From Exiguobacterium algae (GTDB lineage Bacteria > Bacillota > Bacilli > Exiguobacteriales > Exiguobacteriaceae): a DNA stretch of 64,000 bases. Below the pieces are notes generated by a model. That model saw only the letters and a list, made by a program, of their open reading frames with translations. It was not told the DNA's origin and did no database searches. Each line of letters starts with the position of its first letter. Position 1 is the stretch's first letter. The stretch is from positions 117,812-181,811 of the forward strand of contig NZ_JACSKZ010000005.1 in NCBI RefSeq assembly GCF_018617875.1, given 5' to 3'. Made by a program: the position numbers and the translations under genes. Shown here one piece after another: positions 53,756 through 63,990 of this stretch.

Positions 53756-54241
53756 ATGAATAAATCGTTGATTGATTTCGTTTACGAGCTTCTCCAAGAA
53801 ACAGGCGAGCAGCCTGTATCGTTTGAAGAGATTCGCGAGAAAATCAAACAAAACTATACGTTCGCAAGTGAAGAGGAAGAGCTCGAGAAAATCGCGCAAC
53901 TCTACACGGATTTGAACATCGACGGATTGTTCGTCAACTTGGGCGCAAACCGTTGGGCGCTTCGCGTTTGGTACCCATTTGATAAGTCGGACGAAGATCT
54001 TGTCATCGAAGCACGTCAGCGCGGTGAGCTTGACGAGTTCGAAGAAGAGTTCGAAGAATCAGACGAAGGTATCGTGGATATCGAAGATGATCTCGATGTG
54101 TTTGCGAAAGTAGAAGATTACGACTCATCTGAATTCGATGAAGAAGATGAGGAAGAAAAAGTCGACGGCCTTGATGACTTCAAGGACGATGATTTGGATG
54201 AAGACGACGACCTCGATCTCGAAGACGAGGACGATTTATAA
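53756..54241 (+). CDS. rpoE: RNA polymerase delta subunit
   Basis: A 161-residue delta subunit that binds core RNA polymerase and speeds recycling. The N-terminal winged-helix-like domain (MNKSLIDFVYELLQETGEQP ... LNIDGLFVNLGANRWALRVW) is followed from about residue 90 by an unstructured tail rich in Asp/Glu. ATG at 53756 follows AAAGGAGTGTCC, and TATAAT (53707-53712) is the probable -10. It precedes pyrG as in B. subtilis. Confidence 0.94.
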   Translation: MNKSLIDFVYELLQETGEQPVSFEEIREKIKQNYTFASEEEELEKIAQLYTDLNIDGLFVNLGANRWALRVWYPFDKSDEDLVIEARQRGELDEFEEEFEESDEGIVDIEDDLDVFAKVEDYDSSEFDEEDEEEKVDGLDDFKDDDLDEDDDLDLEDEDDL

Positions 54242-54297
54242 GAGACCGCAAAAAGCCGGGCATTTGTCCCGGCTAGGCGTGTCTCTTTTTTCTTTTT
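54241..54297 (+). terminator. Terminator after rpoE
   Basis: An outer AGAGAC / GTCTCT pair and inner AGCCGGG / CCCGGCT stem are followed by TTTTTTCTTTTT. Confidence 0.82.
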
Positions 54298-54338
54298 CAC
54301 TTGTTTTTTGACGACTTGAAAAAAGAAAAAATAATGTC

Positions 54339-54446
54339 TTGACGGCTGTATCGACTCTGGCGTAAATTAGTCATGGGCTAGTTTAGCATGTAACGATACG
54401 GCAAAAGTGTCCCCCATTTTTCGTGGGGGCACTTTTGCTTTTTTGT
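54339..54446 (+). promoter_or_regulatory. pyrG promoter and CTP-sensing attenuator leader
   Basis: TTGACG (54339-54344) and TAAATT (54363-54368) are 18 bp apart, and a GGGC run (54375-54378) lies where transcription should start. About 25 bases on, the hairpin GCAAAAGTG-t-CCCCCA / TGGGGG-CACTTTTGC (54401-54438) is followed by TTTTTTGTTTTT. This matches B. subtilis pyrG, where low CTP causes reiterative addition of G at the GGGC start and the poly(G) pairs with the C-rich arm to prevent termination. Here CCCCC (54411-54415) is the pairing target. Confidence 0.8.
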
Positions 54447-54476
54447 TTTTCGTTTCCCGATGGTTGGTATTGATAG

Positions 54477-56087
<1,611 letters not shown>

Positions 56088-56099
56088 CCAACCATTACA

Positions 56100-56127
56100 C
56101 CACGGCCTTTGGCCGTGGTTTTTTTAT
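56100..56127 (+). terminator. Terminator after pyrG
   Basis: CCACGGCC and GGCCGTGG form an 8-bp stem with loop TTT, followed by nine Ts. Confidence 0.9.
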
Positions 56128-56223
56128 ACATCGGAAGAACGACGGGCAAGACTCCTTGAGCAGGATACATATTGTCCCGATTCTGGGTACACTAAGAGTA
56201 GAACTGGGAGAGGGCGATGGCTT

Positions 56224-57057
56224 ATGTGGGAACGGAACTCAATTTATATTGGATATGGCTTGGCGCTCGTCGCGCTCAGCCTGTTGCCGTTTGTCGTGTT
56301 GCCTTCGCTCTTGCTTCCTTACCAGCTCGGCTGGACCGGTGTCGTCTTGTTGGCATTGTCGATTGGGTTGTTACGTGCCATTCGGGACGGATCGAGTACG
56401 ATTTTAAGGCAGATGTGGAAAGTGACATTCTCCCTCTTTCTCGTCTTTGTCCTGGTCTATTACGTGTCATTCGGACTCGTCTTATATGATACGTATGGTC
56501 TGAATCGACTGCTCGAACGATACGAGGGACAAGCGGCGTGGGTGTACGCGGCGTTCAGCTTTTTACAACCGATTGCCTTGCCGGTCCCGGAGGCCGTCAG
56601 TATCCCGATTGGCAGTGTGGCACTCGGGCCATTACGAGCCGCCATCATCGGATGTGTGGCGACGACGCTCGGGATCGTGGTCATGTATGGCTTGGCACGC
56701 TTTGGGCGTGAACGAATCATGCGGTGGGTGGATGAAGAGAAACTGGCGACGTATGACCGGTACGTTGAAAAATATGGTTTGGGAATCTTGCTCGTGCTGT
56801 TCATCATTCCAATTTTGCCGGACGAAATCATTTGTCTCGCTGCGGGATTTAGCCGGGTGCCGTTTCCCCGGTTTGTGTTGATTGCATTCGGGGCGAAGCT
56901 TGTCACCTCATTTGGACTCGCTTACTCCGTATCCGTCGGTCAATTGTTCGTGACGGGATCGAGTCCGATCGCCATCGCCTCCGTCATGACGAGTTTGATT
57001 ATACTCATCCTTGCTTTCGTGTGGCGAAAGCGAAAAAAAGGAAATCCGAATGGATGA
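56224..57057 (+). CDS. TVP38/TMEM64 (VTT-domain) membrane protein
   Basis: A 277-residue membrane protein with an N-terminal pair of helices plus a VTT/DedA-like domain: PIALPVPEAVSIPIGSVALG, ARFGRERIMRWVDEEKLATY and VLFIIPILPDEIICLAAGFS. The last motif with Pro and Asp resembles the active re-entrant loop of DedA proteins. ATG at 56224 follows GGGAGAGGG. The GNAT gene begins 41 bp downstream. Lipid-carrier or small-molecule transport is possible; substrate unknown. Confidence 0.82.
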   Translation: MWERNSIYIGYGLALVALSLLPFVVLPSLLLPYQLGWTGVVLLALSIGLLRAIRDGSSTILRQMWKVTFSLFLVFVLVYYVSFGLVLYDTYGLNRLLERYEGQAAWVYAAFSFLQPIALPVPEAVSIPIGSVALGPLRAAIIGCVATTLGIVVMYGLARFGRERIMRWVDEEKLATYDRYVEKYGLGILLVLFIIPILPDEIICLAAGFSRVPFPRFVLIAFGAKLVTSFGLAYSVSVGQLFVTGSSPIAIASVMTSLIILILAFVWRKRKKGNPNG

Positions 57058-57098
57058 GACGAATAGGGGTATGGAGAAACGATAGAGAGGAAGACAGG

Positions 57099-57647
57099 AT
57101 GTTACGTGACGCAGAAGTGGTCATTCGACCGATTGAGAAACAGGATTTAAAGACACTATGGGAGCTCATTTATCGAGATGAGGCACCGGAGTGGAAACAG
57201 TGGGACGCGCCTTACTTCGAACATAAGGCGATGTCTTATGAAGAATTTCAGCAAATCGAACAATCACTCATCAAAAAACAAGACATGTGGGTCATTGAGG
57301 TCGATGGAAACGTATATGGGACCGTCTCTTACTACTTCGAAGATGCTGGGCGAGAATGGCTCGAGATGGGCATCATCTTGCATCAGTCCGACCGCTGGAA
57401 CAAAGGGGTCGGGACACGTGCGCTTCGTCTATGGACCGAATATCTATTTGAGACGTTATCTGTCGTCCGTGTCGGTTTGACGACGTGGTCAGGAAACGAA
57501 CGGATGATGCGCGTCGCCGAGAAAGTCGGGATGCAGCTCGAGGGTCGGATCCGTCAGGTCCGGGTCGTGAACGGGAAACGGTATGATTCGATTCGAATGG
57601 GCATGCTTCGGGAAGAATGGGATGAAAAAAGCGTTAAGACCAAGTGA
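57099..57647 (+). CDS. GNAT-family N-acetyltransferase (RimJ/RimL type)
   Basis: A 182-residue acetyltransferase with EVVIRPIEKQDLKTLWELIY at the N-terminus, MGIILHQSDRWNKGVGTRAL as the acetyl-CoA loop and RVAEKVGMQLEGRIRQVRVV at the end, typical of RimJ/L relatives. ATG at 57099 follows AGAGAGGAAGAC. It lies 41 bp after the VTT gene and ends at a bidirectional terminator. Confidence 0.85.
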   Translation: MLRDAEVVIRPIEKQDLKTLWELIYRDEAPEWKQWDAPYFEHKAMSYEEFQQIEQSLIKKQDMWVIEVDGNVYGTVSYYFEDAGREWLEMGIILHQSDRWNKGVGTRALRLWTEYLFETLSVVRVGLTTWSGNERMMRVAEKVGMQLEGRIRQVRVVNGKRYDSIRMGMLREEWDEKSVKTK

Positions 57648-57663
57648 TGGTCTTAACGCTTTT
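57624..57663. terminator. Bidirectional terminator between GNAT and AraC-type genes
   Basis: AAAAGCGTTAAGACCA and TGGTCTTAACGCTTTT form a 16-bp stem, containing both convergent gene ends. Confidence 0.88.
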
Positions 57664-58405
57664 GAATATGGAACAATTGACGATATTGTAAAGGCGTCAT
57701 CTGCTTGAATGACTTGAACGTATTTATGAAAGCGGTACAGGTTGGAAAACAATAGGTTTCGGCAATCGTACAGATCGGCAAAGCGGTCTCTGACAAATCG
57801 GTAGTTGAAGCATCGATTCGTCGTCTGCGAATCCGTTCAGGAATACTTTCCCCGGTCTCTTGTTTGACGAGAGAGGAGAGATAATGGTTTGATAAACCGA
57901 CAGTGGCGGCGATGGTCGAGAGCGACAGGTTCGGATCGACCAATCCTTCCTCGATTAAACGGATTGTGGTGCGAACACTTTCATTTGTCGAGATGGGCGA
58001 CGCTAAAAAGGACAGCATCGTCGCTAATGACTCGGTGATCACTGGAATGGCATACATAAAATCTAAAGGGGACTGTAACTCATCTATTAACGTGAGAAGC
58101 GCACTTGTATACGTCAATGAAGTTTGAACATCAGGATTTGTTACGGGAACGAGTCGGCTGATGTGATAGGTCAAGCCGCGGTAGTAGAGAAGCACACCGC
58201 GATACTCGTCAGATTTCGGCAGTTTTAACAGATCAAGGGTCAATGATTCAAGCAGTTGTTGTGCGAGTGTGAGTTGGTTGTTTTTCAGTGCCCGAACAAT
58301 CTGTTGGTCCAGTTCGTAGAAATTTTCAACGTGGTCGTAGTCACCGAATACGTGTTTATTATGAAGAAGATGGTGAAAAAATTGTTGCCTGATTTTGTTT
58401 TCCAT
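57653..58405 (-). CDS. AraC-family transcriptional regulator
   Basis: A 250-residue regulator with a C-terminal AraC double HTH (LSLSTIAATVGLSNHYLSSL; FKSFKQMTPLQYRQLF) and an all-helical N-terminal domain of about 140 residues (LLHNKHVFGDYDHVENFYEL) typical of the YesN-type or HTH-18 regulators found in Bacilli. ATG at 58405 is preceded by AAGAAGTGAG. In the second HTH, the segment TCTAFINTFKSFKQMTP is normal. No adjacent target is obvious; the small coiled-coil gene lies upstream on the same strand. Confidence 0.85.
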   Translation of the reverse strand: MENKIRQQFFHHLLHNKHVFGDYDHVENFYELDQQIVRALKNNQLTLAQQLLESLTLDLLKLPKSDEYRGVLLYYRGLTYHISRLVPVTNPDVQTSLTYTSALLTLIDELQSPLDFMYAIPVITESLATMLSFLASPISTNESVRTTIRLIEEGLVDPNLSLSTIAATVGLSNHYLSSLVKQETGESIPERIRRRRIDASTTDLSETALPICTIAETYCFPTCTAFINTFKSFKQMTPLQYRQLFHIQKR

Positions 58406-58444
58406 TTGTCGACTCACTTCTTTCGTTAGAGGTTCAAACGCAAG

Positions 58445-58657
58445 TTACTCTTCAAAAGAAACGTGTCGTTTCGTAAGCTGCTTCAGTTCCGCGATTTCTT
58501 TGGCGATGGCTTCCTCACGGGATTGTGAAGAGGATTGGATGTGCTCTTTGATCGCTTTGCTTTGTTCACGAAATTCCTCTGTTTTACGTTTGGAATGTTT
58601 CTGATATTCGCTGAGCTGTTTAGTATGCAGATCAAGGTCGATACGCTGATTTGCCAT
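58445..58657 (-). CDS. Small coiled-coil protein of 70 residues
   Basis: Not recognised. The 70 residues begin MANQRIDLDLHTKQLSEYQK and are nearly all charged or polar (Lys, Glu, Gln), with heptad-like spacing that predicts one long helix (about 10-65). AAAGGGGC precedes the ATG. It lies 40 bp upstream of the AraC-type gene on the same strand and may be co-transcribed. Confidence 0.6.
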   Translation of the reverse strand: MANQRIDLDLHTKQLSEYQKHSKRKTEEFREQSKAIKEHIQSSSQSREEAIAKEIAELKQLTKRHVSFEE

Positions 58658-58828
58658 ACGGTCTCATGCCCCTTTCTGAAAAAAGTCAAACAGGCTGACC
58701 ATTCAGCTGGTCAATATTAAGAGTAAGATTGTGAAAAAACAATGAAAAATGAAAAAGTAGGAATTGAGAATCTATATTGGATATAAATGTGTCTAAAATG
58801 TGTCTTTTTAGGAATGCATCACAAATAA

Positions 58829-58866
58829 AAAGAATCGACAGCTGAGGTGAAGCTGTCGATTCTTTG
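58829..58866 (-). terminator. Terminator of the Old-Yellow-Enzyme homologue
   Basis: AAAGAATCGACAGCT and AGCTGTCGATTCTTT form a 15-bp perfect stem. The minus-strand product ends TTTTTAT. Confidence 0.85.
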
Positions 58867-58880
58867 CATAGGGAACTGCG

Positions 58881-59996
58881 TCACGTTTTCGGTTGGTCTT
58901 TGATCGGGAACCAGCCGGCACGGCTGATGATTGCGTTCCAAAGTGGTGCCGGGACTGCAAGCTCGGCTTGCTTATTCAAGTCGAGTGCTGTCTCAATTTC
59001 ATCCTCCCGGTCCGATTCCACTTTTTCAAGCCAATCAGGGTCGATGATGAGTTCGCGTCCGAGTGCGGCGAGGTCCACGACTTGTAAGGCATCTTCGACC
59101 TGGGCAGGGGTGTGTAACTGACCGACTCCGATGAGCGGGACAGCTCCGTTTATGCGCTTCGCGATGCGGTCGATGGCACGTTCTCTCACGTTTTCATCGC
59201 GCATCGAAGCCGTATGGAAATTCCAGAGCGAGACGTGGATATAGTCGAGCCCTTCTTCGAGCAGCATGTCGACCAAGACGTCTGTGTCATCGAGCGTGAT
59301 GCCGGGCTCTTCAACTTCTTCCGGGGAGAACCGGTAGCCGACCAAGAACTGTTCAGCATCTTTCGCGGCATCCTTGACACGACGAATGACTTCGCGCGGG
59401 AACGTCAAACGTCCATGGACATCACCACCGAAACGGTCGGTGCGACGATTCGAATGCGGTGAGAAGAACTGTTGGATCAGATAAGTGTTCGCCCCATGAA
59501 TTTCGACGCCGTCAAAACCGGCTTCGATGGCGCGTCGAGTCGCTTCTCCGAACGCCTCGATGATGGCCTCGACTTCTTCCGTTTCGAGAGCGCGCGGTGT
59601 AACGGCCCCTTCTCGAACGGGAGCCACGGCGCTCGCGCTTACCGGTTGATTTTGAGGGACGAGGTCTGGTGGCGACATGCGCCCTGCGTGGAAAATTTGA
59701 AGGATGGCTTTGGCACCCTCCGCTTTTAAACTTTCCGCCAATTGACGGAGACCCGGGATGAATTTGTCGTCATTGACTCCGAACGCGTTCGGGAATCCTT
59801 TGCCGTTCTCTGTCACATAGGCACAGGCAGTAATCGCGAGACCGACATTTTTTGCTCGTTTTCTATAATAAGTCAGCTCGTGTTCGGATACTTCGCCGGT
59901 CGGTTCCGATGAGTAATGTGTCATCGGGGCAAGGACAAGGCGATTCGACAATTCGACCCCATTCTGAAATTGAAATGGCTGTAACAGTTGTTTCAT
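58881..59996 (-). CDS. NADH:flavin oxidoreductase of the Old Yellow Enzyme family (YqiG-like)
   Basis: A 371-residue FMN-dependent ene-reductase. The start LLQPFQFQNGVELSNRLVLA with APMTHYSS, ILQIFHAGRMSPPDL, FDGVEIHGANTYLIQQFFSP (catalytic His and Asn) and SNRRTDRFGGDVHGRLTFP are typical. The last 50 residues include ALDLNKQAELAVPAPLWN, an extended C-terminus seen in YqiG. Substrates are alpha,beta-unsaturated carbonyls and related electrophiles. GAAGGAGGAG precedes the ATG. Monocistronic. Confidence 0.9.
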   Translation of the reverse strand: MKQLLQPFQFQNGVELSNRLVLAPMTHYSSEPTGEVSEHELTYYRKRAKNVGLAITACAYVTENGKGFPNAFGVNDDKFIPGLRQLAESLKAEGAKAILQIFHAGRMSPPDLVPQNQPVSASAVAPVREGAVTPRALETEEVEAIIEAFGEATRRAIEAGFDGVEIHGANTYLIQQFFSPHSNRRTDRFGGDVHGRLTFPREVIRRVKDAAKDAEQFLVGYRFSPEEVEEPGITLDDTDVLVDMLLEEGLDYIHVSLWNFHTASMRDENVRERAIDRIAKRINGAVPLIGVGQLHTPAQVEDALQVVDLAALGRELIIDPDWLEKVESDREDEIETALDLNKQAELAVPAPLWNAIISRAGWFPIKDQPKT

Positions 59997-60126
59997 GAGA
60001 ACTCCTCCTTCGACTTGGTATCTTGAAGTCTATGCTTCCTTCATTGAAATTGCGAGCGTGGTGCTTACACTTGGCACACTGCACATTGTTTATGCAGGAA
60101 AAATGATTGAACTGAAAAGAATAGGG

Positions 60127-60255
60127 TATAATACAGGAGAAAAGTTGATAACCGGTTAGAGATGACAGAGAGACCACAACAGGAGGGGTAAGCCTTGTTT
60201 TTGTTGTGGTCTCTTTTTGTATCATCGAACCGGATTCATTATAGGAGGGAATAAG
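60127..60255 (+). promoter_or_regulatory. glpD promoter and antitermination leader
   Basis: A perfect -10 TATAAT (60127-60132) is preceded by TGATTG at 17 bp. The leader contains a terminator: AGAGACCACAAC (60169-60180) pairs with GTTGTGGTCTCT (60203-60214), followed by TTTTG. B. subtilis glpD has a comparable leader terminator opened by GlpP when glycerol-3-phosphate is present. The hairpin loop carries AGGAGGGG and a TTG frame (60195-60254). Confidence 0.75.
60195..60254 (+). CDS. Possible 19-residue leader peptide in the glpD leader
   Basis: A TTG at 60195 follows AGGAGGGG at seven bases and opens a frame reading [19 protein letters not shown] to a TAA at 60252, one base before the glpD ATG. 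Translation would cross the 3' arm of the leader terminator. It may be coincidental, since TTG is a weak start. Confidence 0.2.
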   Translation: MFLLWSLFVSSNRIHYRRE

Positions 60256-61911
60256 ATGGAAATCAGAAATTTCTCAGCAAAAGAACGTGCGAAGCGCTAC
60301 GAGCAACTGACGGGAGAACGTCTGGATGTCCTTGTCGTCGGTGGGGGGATCACCGGTGCCGGGATCGCACTTGATGCATCGTCTCGCGGGATGAAGACCG
60401 GTGTCTTCGAGATGCAAGACTTTGCCGCCGGAACATCGAGTCGATCGACGAAACTTGTTCACGGAGGACTCCGTTACTTGAAACAGTTCGAAGTGGCACT
60501 CGTCGCTGAGGTCGGAAAAGAGCGGGCAATCGTTTATGAGAACGGACCACATGTGACGACGCCTGAACAGATGCTCCTCCCGATGCATAAAGGAGGCACG
60601 TTCGGACCATTTTCTACGTCCATCGGGTTGATGGTGTATGACTTCCTCGCAGGAGTAAAACGGGCAGAACGTCGGGTGATGCTCAAACCGGATGAAGTCA
60701 TCAAGAAAGCACCGCTCGTGAAAAAAGACGATTTAGTAGGCGGCGGGTATTATGTAGAGTACCGGACGGACGACGCGCGTATGACAATCGAAGTGGCGAA
60801 AGAGGCAGCCAATCACGGCGCGTTGCTCATGAACTATGCAAAAGTGACCGGACTCATTTATGAAAATGGAAAAGTCGTCGGCGTGCACGTCGAAGACCAA
60901 ATCGACGGCTCGACCTATGATGTTTATGCGAAGAAAGTCATTAATGCGACAGGTCCGTGGGTCGATGAGTTGCGTGAGAAAGACGGGTCGAAGAAAGGGA
61001 AGCAATTGCGTCTGACAAAAGGAATTCACCTCGTCATCGACCAATCGAAATTCCCGCTCAAACAAGCGATCTACTTTGACACGCCGGACGGTCGGATGGT
61101 CTTTGCGATTCCGCGTGGGGATAAGGCCTATGTCGGAACGACCGATACGTTCTTCGATAAAGATAAGGCACATCCACGCATGACGACAGAGGACCGGGAT
61201 TATCTTTTAGAAGCGATTCACTACATGTTCCCGGACGTAACTGTCACGGCGGACGATGTCGAGTCGAGCTGGGCAGGGATTCGTCCTCTGATTTATGAAG
61301 AAGGAAAAGACCCGTCTGAAATTTCGCGTAAAGATGAGATTTGGCAGTCGGATAGTGGATTGATCACCATCGCCGGCGGTAAATTGACCGGTTATCGGAA
61401 GATGTCAGAGACGGTCGTCGACCTCGTGGCCAAGCTCCTCAAAGAAGAAGAAGGGGTCGTCTATTTGGCGAGTCGTACGAAGCATATGCCAATGTCGGGT
61501 GGACATGTCGGCGGCTCTAAAGGATTCAAAGATTTCATGACTGAAAAAGTAGCCACATTGAAAAATCACGGCATCGACGAAGAACACGCCGAGCAACTCG
61601 TTCAACTTTACGGTTCGAATATCGATCGTGTCGTGGAGCGTATGGACTCAAACGCCTATGACCTCCCTGAAATTGTGTACGCTCAACTGATGTATGGAAT
61701 TGAAGAAGAATCCGTCGTCCGGGCAATCGACTTTTTGATTCGTCGAACAGGTGCGATGTTCTTTGATATCGATTTCGTTCGAAACTATAAAGACGGTGTA
61801 CTCCGTTGCATGGCCGATGTGTTCAAATGGTCGGATGAACGGTTGGCCGAAGAACGTGAAAAAGTGGAAAAAGAAATCGATATTGCTGTTGTCCCGGTAG
61901 ATGCTGAATAA
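60256..61911 (+). CDS. glpD: Aerobic glycerol-3-phosphate dehydrogenase
   Basis: A 551-residue FAD enzyme on the inner membrane face that oxidises glycerol-3-phosphate to DHAP and reduces quinone. The FAD motif is [20 protein letters not shown], followed by [30 protein letters not shown] and [11 protein letters not shown] are the catalytic region. The length matches B. subtilis GlpD (555). ATG at 60256 follows TAGGAGGG. No glpF, glpK or glpP is adjacent. Confidence 0.95.
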   Translation: MEIRNFSAKERAKRYEQLTGERLDVLVVGGGITGAGIALDASSRGMKTGVFEMQDFAAGTSSRSTKLVHGGLRYLKQFEVALVAEVGKERAIVYENGPHVTTPEQMLLPMHKGGTFGPFSTSIGLMVYDFLAGVKRAERRVMLKPDEVIKKAPLVKKDDLVGGGYYVEYRTDDARMTIEVAKEAANHGALLMNYAKVTGLIYENGKVVGVHVEDQIDGSTYDVYAKKVINATGPWVDELREKDGSKKGKQLRLTKGIHLVIDQSKFPLKQAIYFDTPDGRMVFAIPRGDKAYVGTTDTFFDKDKAHPRMTTEDRDYLLEAIHYMFPDVTVTADDVESSWAGIRPLIYEEGKDPSEISRKDEIWQSDSGLITIAGGKLTGYRKMSETVVDLVAKLLKEEEGVVYLASRTKHMPMSGGHVGGSKGFKDFMTEKVATLKNHGIDEEHAEQLVQLYGSNIDRVVERMDSNAYDLPEIVYAQLMYGIEEESVVRAIDFLIRRTGAMFFDIDFVRNYKDGVLRCMADVFKWSDERLAEEREKVEKEIDIAVVPVDAE

Positions 61912-61924
61912 ACAGTCATCTCGT

Positions 61925-61960
61925 AAAGAACCGATTCTCGCATGAGAATCGGTTCTTTTT
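61925..61960 (+). terminator. Terminator after glpD
   Basis: AAAGAACCGATTCTC and GAGAATCGGTTCTTT form a perfect 15-bp stem followed by TTG. Confidence 0.9.
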
Positions 61961-62041
61961 GTGTCACGCAGAAGTTTGAACTACGGGCAATCACGGTATA
62001 ACCATAACGAACAATGCGGAATGGTGAAAGAAGGAATAAAG

Positions 62042-62401
62042 ATGAAACGATATGTGTTTGGAATGATCTTGCTGGGAGGGCTCCTGCTGATTGGTTGGCT
62101 CGTAATCGATCCGAGCCGACTCTTTGCAGACGTCTACTACGTGAAGGTGCCGAATGCTGAAACGAGCATACGCACAGAGAAAGGATATCGATATGAGTTG
62201 ATCGGGTATAACGAGGAAGGAAAAAAACGTCCGTTGACCATTTCAACATCTGAACTGTTGGCGGAAGGAGATTTTTTAAAAGTATTTGTGAAGGAAGAAG
62301 ATCAGGAAGTGACTGATTTTGAACGAACCTCTTTATCCGAAGTGCCGATCCAGTTGAAAGAAGAGCAGTTAGACGATGCTTCCCCGACCACTTTCCCTTG
62401 A
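62042..62401 (+). CDS. YxeA/DUF1093 family exported protein
   Basis: A 119-residue protein with one N-terminal hydrophobic segment (YVFGMILLGGLLLIGWLVID, about residues 3-22) that is a signal peptide or anchor, then DVYYVKVPNAETSIRTEKGY and RPLTISTSELLAEGDFLKVF, the YxeA fold. ATG at 62042 follows GAAAGAAGGAATAAAG. Function unknown; relatives are small envelope proteins in Bacillales. Confidence 0.72.
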   Translation: MKRYVFGMILLGGLLLIGWLVIDPSRLFADVYYVKVPNAETSIRTEKGYRYELIGYNEEGKKRPLTISTSELLAEGDFLKVFVKEEDQEVTDFERTSLSEVPIQLKEEQLDDASPTTFP

Positions 62402-62492
62402 AGTCAAAATATTCCCATCGCAGAATGGGTGCGAGTTTGGTATGGTTAATATGTTGTATTATGGAAACCGTTGAAAGAAAGAAGGGACATGC

Positions 62493-62852
62493 ATGTCACG
62501 GATGTTAATTGCGGATGATCAAGACGGAATTCGCACAATGCTCGCACAAGTGTTCAAAGGTATGGGAGTTGACGTCGACACGGCACCAGACGGGGTCGGC
62601 GCCTGGGAGCATTTAGAGAACAAACAGTATGATCTCGTACTTCTCGACATGAACATGCCACGGATGTTTGGCCATGAAGTACTGCGTAAAATGCGACAGC
62701 AGGAAATGGAGACGCCCGTCATGATCATGACGGCTTTCGGGGAAGAAACGATGATTGAAGAAGTGCGGCGTCTCGGAATCGCGGCTCAGTTTGAAAAGCC
62801 GTTCGATATTTATGGAATGATCGAAAAAGTGAAAGAAGTACTCGGAATTTAA
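62493..62852 (+). CDS. spo0F: Single-domain response regulator, Spo0F-like
   Basis: A 119-residue receiver domain. The acidic pocket is in LIADDQDGIR, the phospho-acceptor is D52 in YDLVLLDMNMPRMFG, and the switch residues are in VMIMTAFGEE (Thr) and FEKPFD (Lys). There is no output domain, as in Spo0F of the sporulation phosphorelay, and the position between pyrG and fbaA matches spo0F. Some of the Spo0F contact surface appears conserved (MGVDVDTAPDG). No kinase or Spo0B is nearby. In the suspected genus sporulation is not known, so it may feed another pathway. Confidence 0.85.
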   Translation: MSRMLIADDQDGIRTMLAQVFKGMGVDVDTAPDGVGAWEHLENKQYDLVLLDMNMPRMFGHEVLRKMRQQEMETPVMIMTAFGEETMIEEVRRLGIAAQFEKPFDIYGMIEKVKEVLGI

Positions 62853-62875
62853 GATTTCGTCACGAAGATGACATA

Positions 62876-62982
62876 TGTAAACGCTTGCGTGGCGCCATTT
62901 CTATGCCCGAATAGCATAGGCACATGTTTTGCGGTGTGTTATAATGGGAACGAATTGCACGGGGGGATTTTTCTCCCGTGCA
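62876..62982 (+). promoter_or_regulatory. fbaA promoter, cre-like box and 5' UTR hairpin
   Basis: TATAAT (62940-62945) with TAGGCA at 17 bp upstream is the likely promoter; TG two bases before strengthens it. TGTAAACGCTTGCG (62876-62889) matches the cre consensus except for the last base and lies upstream. A hairpin GCACGGG / CCCGTGC in the 5' UTR (62957-62982) has no T-run and may protect the mRNA. Confidence 0.6.
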
Positions 62983-63011
62983 TAATAGCGAACAGACAGG
63001 AGGATGTCATT

Positions 63012-63866
63012 ATGCCATTAGTATCAATGACAGAAATGCTCAACAAAGCATTCGAAGGCAAGTATGCAGTCGGCCAATTCAACATCAACAACCTCGAGTG
63101 GACGCAAGCGATTCTTCGCGCAGCGGAAGACGAGAAATCACCAGTAATCCTCGGTGTATCAGAAGGTGCAGCGAAGTACATGGGTGGCTTCACAACAGTT
63201 GTCAAAATGGTTGAAGGTCTCATGCACGACTACAACATCACTGTTCCAGTTGCAATCCACCTTGACCACGGTTCTTCATTCGACAAGTGTAAAGCAGCGA
63301 TCGACGCTGGTTTCACATCAGTCATGATCGACGGTTCACACCACCCGATCGACGAAAACGTCGAAATGACGAAGCAAGTTGTCGAGTACGCGCACGCTAA
63401 AGGCGCTTCTGTTGAGGCAGAAGTCGGTACAGTTGGCGGCGAAGAAGACGGCGTCATCGGTGGCGTACAATACGCTGACCTCGATGAGTGTGTACGTGTT
63501 GTTAAAGAAGCGAAAGTGGATGCACTTGCTGCAGCACTCGGTTCTGTACACGGACCATACCAAGGTGAGCCGAAGCTTGGCTTCAAAGAGATGGAAGAAA
63601 TCGCGAAAGCGACACAAACACCACTCGTGCTTCACGGCGGATCAGGTATTCCTGAGCACCAAGTTAAAAAAGCAATCGAGCTCGGACACAGCAAAATCAA
63701 CGTTAACACAGAGTGCCAACAAGAGTGGACTCGTGCGGTACGTGAGAAGCTTGACGCTGACTCGAAAGTATATGACCCACGTAAAGTTATCGGACCTGGG
63801 ATCGAAGCGATCTACAACGTCGTAACTGGCAAAATGCGTGAGTTTGGTTCAAGCAACCAAGCATAA
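63012..63866 (+). CDS. fbaA: Class II fructose-bisphosphate aldolase
   Basis: A 284-residue zinc aldolase of glycolysis. Metal and substrate motifs are [37 protein letters not shown] and [14 protein letters not shown] at 63012 follows CAGGAGG; the longer frame to 62868 spans the promoter. Codon use is strongly biased towards a few codons, as in a highly expressed gene. It follows spo0F as in B. subtilis. Confidence 0.96.
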   Translation: MPLVSMTEMLNKAFEGKYAVGQFNINNLEWTQAILRAAEDEKSPVILGVSEGAAKYMGGFTTVVKMVEGLMHDYNITVPVAIHLDHGSSFDKCKAAIDAGFTSVMIDGSHHPIDENVEMTKQVVEYAHAKGASVEAEVGTVGGEEDGVIGGVQYADLDECVRVVKEAKVDALAAALGSVHGPYQGEPKLGFKEMEEIAKATQTPLVLHGGSGIPEHQVKKAIELGHSKINVNTECQQEWTRAVREKLDADSKVYDPRKVIGPGIEAIYNVVTGKMREFGSSNQA

Positions 63867-63878
63867 TCCTGTTTGAAC

Positions 63879-63912
63879 AAGTCGGCTCTCCTCTGGAGAG
63901 CCGACTTTTTTT
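63879..63912 (+). terminator. Terminator after fbaA
   Basis: AAGTCGGCTCTCC and GGAGAGCCGACTT form a 13-bp stem followed by seven Ts. Confidence 0.9.
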
Positions 63913-63924
63913 CTATCTAAATTA

Positions 63925-63990
63925 AGCGAGAGTACTCCCACTTCTAAACGTTCAGGGCGAAGCCCTCGTGAAAGTGGGAGGTGAATCGCC
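63925..63990. mobile_element. Possible end of an IS200/IS605-type element (stem-loop; element extends beyond the window)
   Basis: CTCCCACTT (63935-63943) and AAGTGGGAG (63972-63980) form a 9-bp stem enclosing a small hairpin GGGC-GAA-GCCC (63955-63965). This shape, with GTGGGAGG after the stem, resembles the right ends and guide-RNA scaffolds of IS200/IS605 elements that carry TnpB. No transposase is inside the window, and the strand cannot be decided because the stem reads similarly both ways. It could also be an intergenic repeat. Confidence 0.35.
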
